From: Micromussa lordhowensis
Taxonomy: Eukaryota; Cnidaria; Anthozoa; Scleractinia; Lobophylliidae
Length of the DNA stretch: 64,000 nt
Assembly (NCBI GenBank): GCA_964020085.1
Contig: OZ026599.1
Coordinates: 32,239,729-32,303,728 of the forward strand
Reading direction: 5' to 3'
Under the pieces are notes generated by a model. The model saw nothing but the letters and a program-made list of their open reading frames with translations. It was not told where the DNA came from and did no database searches. Made by a program: the position numbers and the translations under genes. Shown piece after piece: positions 55,873-64,000 of this stretch (positions are counted from its first letter, which is position 1; every line of letters begins with the position of its first letter).

Positions 55873-58800
55873 ATGTCTGAAAAAGAGATCGACGAAATCG
55901 ACGATGTCATAGCCATGGTTCGAACAATGACTTCCCTTGGCGTGTCGTCCAAGGGACTGCGAACTTTGGACGAGATGAAGCAGCTAACGAAAGAGAAGCT
56001 TAGACTGTCAAAGAAGAAATCCAGCTGGACAGCAAAGAAGGTGAGATTTTCTCGATCAGGCTGAGCGCGTGCGGTCCAAAATAAAGCTCGAACATGATTT
56101 CGTTTCGTCTGGGAACTCGAGATCTGAGGCAGTTCATGCCTGAAATAATAGTTACACATCCTGACACTAAGCGATCTTTTTTGCCAGTAACGGTGTCTTT
56201 TATAGCAAGACGCTCTTTCAAGATTCAGGACTGGCAAGATTTCATATGTAAATTCAAGTGAGAAATGAATAACTGGAGAAGGAATACCTTGATGTTCGTC
56301 CTTGAAATCAGCCGTTGAAATTGAGAGGTGTGTCAGAGCATTAGATATCTGAGTCCGAGTCCATCAGCTATAACTATTTTCCTGATTTTTAGCAATCGAA
56401 TACTACATAACTGTATTTTCAGTGATAATTGATATGATGATCAATGAACATGCATACGTTCGCGAAGAAACGATGAAATCAAGGTTACGAAATCAAGCGT
56501 TACTCGTCCGTGTCGTACGCTTTTGCACAGAAACCGATTATTTTTTAATGCAAGGAGTGGGTAAATAAAGTAAATAGATGTTCAAACGTCGTTTTAGAAC
56601 GAAATTTAGAGTCTTCTTCGATCCTTCAAATTGCAATGAAAAGGCTTTGATCTGTGTTTTCTTAGAAAAGCCACATTCCATTATTTCCTTGAATAGTAAT
56701 GAACTGCCGAAGTGACCCCTAAGTGTCACGTCGAATCAACCGTGGAAAATTACGTTATAGAGCTACAGAAAGCGACAGAAGCAGCGAAAATATCGCCAAA
56801 CAAAAGATTTAAGAGGTTTAAGATTCGCACGTGCGTTGTACAAAATGCTACACTGGCCGTCCTCTGCAAGTCTCCCAGGTGACATACTTCCCAATTTTTA
56901 AGGAGCTATGTCAAGGCTTGCGCATCTTGAAAAGTTAAGCGTAGTGTTCTTCCAATCCGTCGTTTGTAATCCGTGTGACTTTTCTCCATCTTTAGCCATC
57001 CTTGTTCCTTCAGGGTTTATTATTATATCTTTGGCGTTTTTCAACCTTAGTAAACTACTATTTTCAGGTTTTCGTCGATTTAAATGTTTATTTTGTGGCT
57101 GGGCAAAATAACTCAATATACTGTGACTGAGCACGTGCGCCCAAAGCTCAAAATACGTGGTGTATGCGACAGCTTGTGTATATAGAGAATTGTATGGGAA
57201 AATCACCGATCAAAAGAAAAAATTTGTAAAGAACTATCTCAATTGAAATAAAGTTTTCCTACCTCAAATTTGTCGTGTACTTGTCTCTTGTGCCAATTGT
57301 AAAGCCATTCTGACGCCATTTAGTGAAACCGTTGCTCCTCAAAACACGACAACGTAAATAGATCACCGATCGAAAAAAAATTGGGTAAATAACTATCTCA
57401 TTTGAAATGAAGCTTTCCTACCTCAAAATTGTCCCGTACTTGTCTCTTGTGCCAATTTTAAAGCCATTCTGACGCCATTTAGTGAAGTTATTCGAAACCG
57501 TTGCTCCTCCTTCTAAAAGAATCTTGTTGAATCTTTAGAAAATGTGGTGCTGCGTCGGTGGGGAGTCAGATTATCAACTGTGAATTGGCCACCGTAAAGA
57601 GATTCGAAAGCTGACGTTTCGAGCGTTAGCCCTTCGTCTGAGCGAATCGAGGAATTGTGGGTCGTGTGTGGTTTATATACAGAAAGATGGAGCTACGCTA
57701 TTGGTTGATGCATAATAACGTGAAAAACAACAGAACAAATTAGTTGAATGAAAAGCGTGGTGTTAAAGTAATTTTGGAGCCAGCCTGTAGGGATTATTAA
57801 GCCTGATAAGACGCACACTATATTAATAACTTCTTGCAGAAATGGTGTTAGCACCGAACATACCGCTAGTGCTGTTTTTGTTGCTCTTTGGCTAGTTTAC
57901 AAATTTTCACCACACAAAATTACTGATTCTTTTTAAAATCTCAGCCTCGGGTTTATTCTTAGAATATTCTTAAAATTTCAGCCTCGATATTCTTGTAGAA
58001 AGAAAGAGTGAATTACCACTGTTAACTCCTATTATGTCTTTCTATGTTTAGGCCTTCTCTGTGTTAACTGACGCCAAAGAGGAAGATGAGAGAAAAAGAA
58101 AGATCTTGTACAAGTTTTACGAGGAGACGGAGGATTGTTTGAACAGCATGGACGACAAGATTCGAGTTCTTTTGGAGCACAATATAACAAACTACAAAGA
58201 CAAAATCGCTAGGCACAAAAGGAACCTGGAACAGAAGGATTACATTGTACTTGTTGCAGGTGGGTTATAAAGGATTTGCGTTTTTTGATATTAACCGGTT
58301 GATATATTCGCCAAATATCATGAAGGTACTATAAGGTCCCAGATCTCCAGGAATGAGAGATGGTTTTAGCTTAAAAAAAATCCTTCATTTTATAGAAGTT
58401 GGTTGGTTTATTATCAAACAAAATGTTCCTCATAATTGCCGATTGGCGACTACATTCTATGTCATTTATGATGGTCGGCTGTTACCGTCGAATAGTACCA
58501 ATAATATCATAAGAGCTGAGCTGTTTTATTATCTCCTCCATGCGACAATAAGATGGGCTGTTTTCTAAGATCAAACACTTAAAGCCATACATGATCTTCG
58601 CATCTGATGACCCTCTTATCCGCCTCGTTTCTCGAATTGCCATGCAGTTGCGAAATGCTTGCCATAATGTATTTTAAGTGCGACTTTCTACTGAATGAGG
58701 TTATTCTACCAGGTGAGACAAGTTCTGGAAAAAGTACCTTGCTGAATTTGATTCTTGGTGAACAACTTCTTCCATACTCCGTTCTAAGCACAACGTCTAC

Positions 58801-61800
58801 CATCTGTGAGCTAAAGTACGGGACTACGCCCAAACTGGTGGCGCACTTCAAAGACAAAGATCCACAGACAGGGCATCCTACGAAGACAGTGCATCTTGAT
58901 CAGTCCAAGGCAACGTCTCAGCAAAGCAACCTTGATGAGATCTCATCCTTTGTGCACGTAAAGACTGATCGTGACAAGGGATCTGATTACAAGAAGATTG
59001 AGCTTTTTTGGCCACACAGCCTGCTTAAGGTTGGTTATGGGAACGTATCTTCAAAAAGGCAATATTTGGTTCTTGTAGGTGTAATAACTAAAGATATATG
59101 CATTGTACTCTAAGAAAAAATCAAATCCATGGCCATGTTCCTAGCTTAATTTATGTATTGTACCAAACTAGGAACTCAGCTAACTAGACTGAGCACAGCG
59201 TTTTTAATTTGGCAAAGAGCTGAAGTTTGTTTGTAAAGTCCTTACTTTTCTTCTACACTGTAGTTTATTTCGAAAAGTTCTGGATCCGTAATGGCAAAAA
59301 TAGAGATGATTTAGTATTATTGAGCATAGGTATAAAATGATGTTTTACCTCATATATCCCACATCATCTCCTTTTCAGCAAGGAATCGTTATAGTTGACA
59401 GTCCTGGGGTCGGTGAGTCTGGTATCATGGACGACATTGTAAAAGAGTACCTCCCGGAGGCATTTGCTTTCATTTACGTAATCAACAGTGTAAACGCCGG
59501 TGGAATACAGCGAGACAGGGTAAGAGAGAGCTCTAATATTGTATAACAACACTTGTGGAAATAAAAGCAATTTTTTTATATACGTAATGGAGAAATTTGC
59601 ATGTATTTAAAACCGTGGCAAAGTTCACAATTGGCCACCGAGATGACTTCTAATAACAATTTTGGAGTTTAAAGGAACTACCTTAAGGTTTGCGCATCTT
59701 GAAAAGTTCAGCCTAAATTTTTCAAGTTCGTCGTTTGTAATCCGTGTTAATCTTCTCCATCCTTAATCATCCTTGTTCCTTTACGTTTTTTTTTATTATC
59801 ACTTTGGTGTACGTTTTTTCTATGTTAGTAGACTATTTTTATCAGGTTCCTTCAATTTATAGGTAATTTTGTACGAAGCGAAATTAAAATCACTCACAAT
59901 ACTGTGACTGGCCTCCTTTATGGTAATTTTTTTTTCAGGGTAGGTCAAACAGATAATAATAATAACTTTATTTAAGTGTCGTATGTGTTTAGCACCGTTG
60001 TGCTAATTGGGGACACTATAAATAAACAAACAAATATTTCAAATAGAACATAAACTGTAACGAAGAATCCCAACTGGTGGGAGGCTGACCAGTTGGCTAT
60101 TTACTCAACGCGGTCGATTAGTTGAACTCGGGACTACCGAGAACAAATCCAGATATTGGTAGGGTGAAAGATTTGAGCCAGGGTCCTCCAGATTTCAAAT
60201 CCAGCGCCCAAAACCACTTGACCACGCCACCTCCACGCAAGAACCACATCCAAGCTTTTAAAGTGCTCATAACCTACATGTTTTACCTCTCAACTGGAAT
60301 TTTAAAAATCGCCCGAAGGACCTTGGAGAAAAACATTCGAGTTCAACAGAACACCTTCCTGTTGCTGTACGTTCCTATCTTTTTTGTGATCAGGTGTCAC
60401 ATAAGACCTTAGTTTGTTAAGGATACTGGTAAGATTCGCCCAGATCTAATTTCAAGAAATCCAGTACAGTAATGTTTCTCCCGACAGAATCCCGGCTGCA
60501 CCTCAATGAGAAAACACTGACGTTACTCGCACTGCTAATTCTGAGGTCATGCAAGGCATATTTGCAAGTGAAAAAGTTCTTTCCTTTGATGTCTCTTGTT
60601 TGTTTTTAGCTGGGAAAACTGATCGAACACGCCAGAGCAGTATCTCTTGACCAGGAGAGGGAAACGTCGTCAACTTGCGCCCTGTTCGTGTGTAACAAGT
60701 GGGATCAAATTCCACCTGGAGAGGCCAATGAGGTCAAGGATTACATCATCGAACAAATCACACGCTGCTGGCCCAGTCTAGACCCATCTTCCCAAATGAT
60801 CTACATGTCATCAACCAATGCCAGCGAGGCGCAAGGTCTTGGAATAATCACGGAGGAATTTGCTGGCCTGATGAATGGCATCAAGTCCATGGTTTTGAAA
60901 AGTATCGAAGAGAGGCTACAAACTAAATGGAGGTTATTATGAGACAAGTTGCTATTATATAACATCGCTTGCAAAGCCGCGCTATGATTCTCTGTAGACC
61001 TAGGCACGTGTCGTAATACAATGGTGCTCGCCCATGCCTTTAGCAAAGTTAACTTTGCGGCTTCGCGCGTCGGAAACTACTTCTGTTTGACAACAGTCTA
61101 ACTTAATTGTTACATGCTTTAAGTTGTGCATCATCGAGGTGCAGTATGATGCACGTGGAACGTTTTTTTTTAAAGCAATATGAAGAAGTTAAGGTAGCAC
61201 TCGGCTGCGCCACGAGCAGCGCTTACGCATCCAAACGTCCTGCGTGCATCATAACTGGATCCCTGATGCACCCTAAAGCATGAATCACTTGGTAACTTTT
61301 AAATACACGAAACCTCAGATTTTTGGTTACAATTAATTTATCTTGTATGACAGCAATACAGACGCTTTTGTTGGGCGAGCGCTAGATAAGTGTGTGAACA
61401 CATGTGGCCGCCACCAAGGAAGTTTCAAAAGGTGCATGATGTCTTTCTCCCTCGAGAAAATAAACCTTCATAGAAGGCTACAATAAATTTCAAACCCCAT
61501 CTTGTGTGGTAATAACTGTGCCCTAACCGATTGGCTTAAAAAACTCGCGCCACTTTTTCATCCAATCAGAAGTAAAACCAAAACCAATCATGACTCGTTC
61601 GCACACGTTTCCTGCGCTTCGAGTTTTGATTGGTTCCCTGGATTGTCTGTGTCCTTTGTGATTGGCTAGAGTGATTACTTTGGTTTTGGTTTTGCGACTC
61701 TCAATTGAAAATCGCTCTATAAGAATAAATACACTTGCAGAAAAATGCGTTCATTTTCTTTTGCAACATCTGCGTGCGTTTTGCAGACCGTAAGGAATAG

Positions 61801-63192
61801 CTGACACGTTTGTTTTTTTTTTTTTTTGTAGGTGGCTTCAAAACCTCCTTTTTCGAATGGCTTACGACACCAAGGCTTTTCTTCAGAATTCTGACAAAGA
61901 TCGCCAAAACGGTTTTGAGAAAATGAAGTTCATCACTGAACGCCTCTCGGTGATTGAAAAACAGCAGAGTTCCGTTAAAAAGGAGCTACAGGACTTCTTG
62001 GAGAACGAGACAGACAAAGCTGTTATTACGCTGTCCAAATACCTGAAGTCTTCAGATGTTGTGGCAAAATTCACCTCATGGACGTTGGATGATGTTCCAA
62101 ACACAGAAGAAAGTTGGGAAGTCACCAGAAATTTCATCCACAAAGCTATTATGAAGCGGCTTCAGGACGAAATCGAAACCTGGGAAGATGAGAACCATGT
62201 CTTTTCAGATGCACGCAAATCCCTAATCCGGTACTTCCAAGAACGATTTAACTTCGTCGAGGGACAACTTCGAGATCTGGAGCGTTGCGTTGTATCTAAC
62301 GAAGCCGCTAGTCCCAGCATCGACCCCCTGGCTCCTGATAACTTTAGCGTGGCCGAAAGAGTCATCATTGGCGTCACAAGTCCCATTTGGGTTCCCGTTA
62401 GTCTGGTTGTTTTGATAGTCAGCGTTCCTGTGGTGGGTGCTTTGGCCGTCAAAGAGAAGTACGAAGACTGGAGCAAAACTAGAGAGTACGAAAAAGACAA
62501 AAGCGGATTCATGGCGAAAGCTTCCAAAGAAAATTTAACTGAAGCTGCCCAGGAACAGAATCTGCGGTCGTGCGTGGAGGAACAGCTAAAAGAGTGTCAA
62601 GTCTGCCTCAGGCAAGTCTTAGCTCGTATCCCTGAGCTCATCAAGGCTGACAAAGTGCTATGTCAAGAGCTGAGAGATGAGAGTCGTTCACAGAAAGAAA
62701 TAGAAGAGTTCTATAGACCCAAGTACAATAAGAGTTTGCAGCTGAGGAATCGCATGGCCATGTTCGGCATCGAGGAAATACGAACCATGAACATCAGCTG
62801 CAAAGATCTGGAGTGGAAGGACGATGGAAGTTCACTCCTTGGAGCAGGTGCCTTTGCTTCTGTCTATCGAGGGAAGTTAATGCAAGGAGAGGAAGAAATC
62901 CCCGTGGCTTTAAAAATCTGGAAAGAGCAACTAAACGAGTCCAACGCAATTGCTTTCCTTGCTGAAACGGACTTAATGAGGTAAAGTTTACTTATCGCTG
63001 CATTCCGCGATACAAAGAGAATTTACGTTTTGATGATCGAAGTAAACAAGTTGTTTTTCTTTGTCTTCCTCGCGGTATTTTCTAAAAGAAATAGAAAACA
63101 TGTTCTCCGTGTTCCTATCGAGTTATAGAAATTAACACTCGTAAAAGTTTGGGAGAACTCGAAAAAGGTGTAGAAACACTCGCCTACGGCTC

Positions 63193-63223
<31 letters not shown>

Positions 63224-64000
63224 CTTTCACTCGTGTTTCTATTAAACAATTAGATTATGAGCTCGAGATTTCTATCGCGTGATAGTTGACGAGGGCGCAG
63301 CCCGAGTCAACTATCACGCATAGAAATCTCGAGCGAATAATCTAATTGTTTTAGTATAAATCTACTAGTCGTTCAAAACGTAATCTAAATCCTCTTCTCA
63401 ACACTTCGAAAACGCCAAGAAACGGCCGTCATTTTGTTAACAAGTGCACACTGTTACGCTACTCACTATCTATCACAGAATAGATAGTGGGTAGCGTAGC
63501 CAATCAGAGAACGGCCTTCGTGATAGAACGCTAGTAGATTTATACTAAAACTCGATAGAAACACGGCACATGTTTCTATTTCTTAATTAGAGTGCTCAAT
63601 AGTTAAACTAGAGCAAGTTAGAAGTTAGAAGTAAAGCACTGGGGTAGTTATTCCAAGACATTCACTCACGGCTGCTCAGATTTTCAGGCTTCTTCTGAAG
63701 CTATCATCAGTCTGTTTTACAATTTCGTTTTTATTTCATGATATCTTTATATGTACGATGGAAGAGAATCATGATATGTCACTATAGCCCACTTATTAGT
63801 CTAACATCACTTGTCTATTTGTCGCAACAAAAACATTTTGATCGCACACGTAAATTCACCTTGACTAAATTAAAGTCTTCAATTACTTCTCGCCTTTCGC
63901 AGGAAATTGAACTATCCACACATTGTGAAGTTCTATGGTTCATCACTGCTGACGGAAGGAGACCAGGTGAGGGCGATTATAGTGATGGAGCTTTGCAAGG
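55873..64000 (+). CDS. Dynamin-like GTPase fused to a protein kinase (DSTYK-like), partial
   Basis: Seven exons: 55873-56040, 58052-58259, 58713-59029, 59379-59519, 60610-60932, 61832-62980 and 63903 to the edge; about 801 residues so far, all phases fit. Residues 1-125 are a charged helical N-terminus. The GTPase follows: G1 GETSSGKST (126-134), G3 DSPG (238-241), G4 NKWD (307-310). After helical residues 395-560 there is a hydrophobic stretch (about 563-592, WVPVSLVVLIVSVPVVGALA), as in membrane-inserting dynamin relatives. More helices lead to a kinase N-lobe: Gly-rich loop GAGAFASV (723-730), the ATP-binding Lys in VALKIW (747), the alphaC Glu (about 764) and a hinge at IVMELCK. The rest of the kinase is beyond the window. 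Human DSTYK has a kinase after a long, divergent N-terminal part, so this may be a relative with a complete GTPase. Role inferred: membrane-linked GTP-dependent kinase signalling. Confidence 0.85.
57198..57510. repeat. Tandem duplication, unit about 160 bp, two copies
   Basis: GATCACCGATC, AACTATCTC, TTTCCTACCTC and CTTGTCTCTTGTGCCAATT recur in order at about 57198 and 57360. Both copies are in intron 1 of the GTPase-kinase gene, with CCATTCTGACGCCATTTAGT in each. Confidence 0.65.
57585..57640 (-). repeat. Penelope-type terminal sequence, isolated
   Basis: On the minus strand: CAGACGAAGGGCTAACGCTC then GAAACGTCAGC. It shares the layout of the Penelope ends at 2310-2352 and 4030-4075 (GAAG stem, then CGAAACGTC), so it is probably a solo terminus. 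Confidence 0.45.
59954..60235 (-). repeat. Full-length tRNA-derived SINE (minus)
   Basis: On the minus strand, a tRNA-like head GGTGGCGTGGTCAAGTGG (A box) and CCTGGCTCAAATC (B box), a body of about 200 bp, then a 3' end ACACTTAAATAAAGTTATTA with ATT repeats. It lies in intron 4 of the GTPase-kinase gene. Confidence 0.65.
61540..61695. repeat. Inverted-repeat element in intron 5
   Basis: AAGTAAAACCAAAACCAATC and its mirror GATTACTTTGGTTTTGGTTTT enclose CGTTCGCACACG and TTGATTGGTTCC. It has the make-up of a short MITE. Confidence 0.5.
63080..63600. repeat. Nested fold-backs in intron 6
   Basis: Several layers are mirrored: GTTTCTAT/ATAGAAAC outer arms, GGGAGAACTCG/CGTTCTCCCAA, CAATTAGATTATGAGCTCGA and TCGAGCGAATAATCTAATTG, GATAGTTGACGAGGGCGC and GCCCGAGTCAACTATC, and TCTACTAG...CTAGTAGATTTATAC. 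The repeat GCGTGATAGTTGAC centre resembles the one at 35490. Confidence 0.65.

Noticed and set aside
58713..60932. GTPase gained recently from a bacterial dynamin-like protein
   Set aside because: The domain is split over three exons with fitting phases, and the same gene carries a eukaryotic kinase. Nothing in base composition stands out.

Overview
The window reads as nuclear DNA of an animal, most likely an anthozoan cnidarian (reef coral or relative). The reasons are spliced genes with GT-AG introns and AT-rich non-coding DNA, metazoan single-copy genes (NUBP2-like, TSEN15, ZNHIT1), and a very dense load of inverted-repeat MITEs, tRNA-derived SINEs, Penelope-like, Gypsy, THAP-type and other DNA transposons. 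No bacterial features are present. The species is inferred, not shown.

Layout. 1-7.4 kb: a five-exon gene for an unrecognised small protein with a Gln/Tyr-rich tail; its introns hold an inverted pair of Penelope-like fragments and MITEs. 7.4-15.8 kb: mostly repeats (paired MITE families, fold-backs, a degenerate TTCGG-rich minisatellite) plus one possible 60-residue two-exon gene near 10.3-10.9 kb. 15.8-38.6 kb: a NUBP2-like gene that looks dead: scrambled P-loop, a decayed exon, and an 8-bp duplication causing a frameshift. One of its introns has grown to about 16 kb by nested insertion. A rearranged Gypsy element carries a 5.0-kb THAP/P-like transposon (7-bp target duplication) in its pol gene and a 6.1-kb transposon (7-bp target duplication) in its LTR-like region. 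The 6.1-kb element still has an uninterrupted eight-exon gene of 1181 codons, ending in a RING-like and a cysteine-peptidase-like domain. 38.6-42.7 kb: intergenic, with a large palindrome. 42.7-52.1 kb: TSEN15 (minus, one exon) and ZNHIT1 (plus, six exons) share a 129-bp divergent promoter. The last ZNHIT1 intron is a textbook U12-type AT-AC intron. 52-55.9 kb: MITE-rich intergenic DNA. 55.9 kb to the end: the first seven exons (about 801 residues) of a dynamin-like GTPase fused through a hydrophobic segment to a protein kinase, DSTYK-like in layout, running off the right edge.

How things fit. The host genes have unrelated jobs (tRNA splicing, H2A.Z deposition, iron-sulphur assembly, and a membrane GTPase-kinase). 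The main story is transposons: repeated insertion into a gene that no longer needs to be intact, with target duplications that give the order of events (Gypsy first, then the other two). The most unusual coding items are the intact transposon protein with a C-terminal deubiquitinase-like triad, the THAP element with two convergent genes, and the GTPase-kinase fusion.
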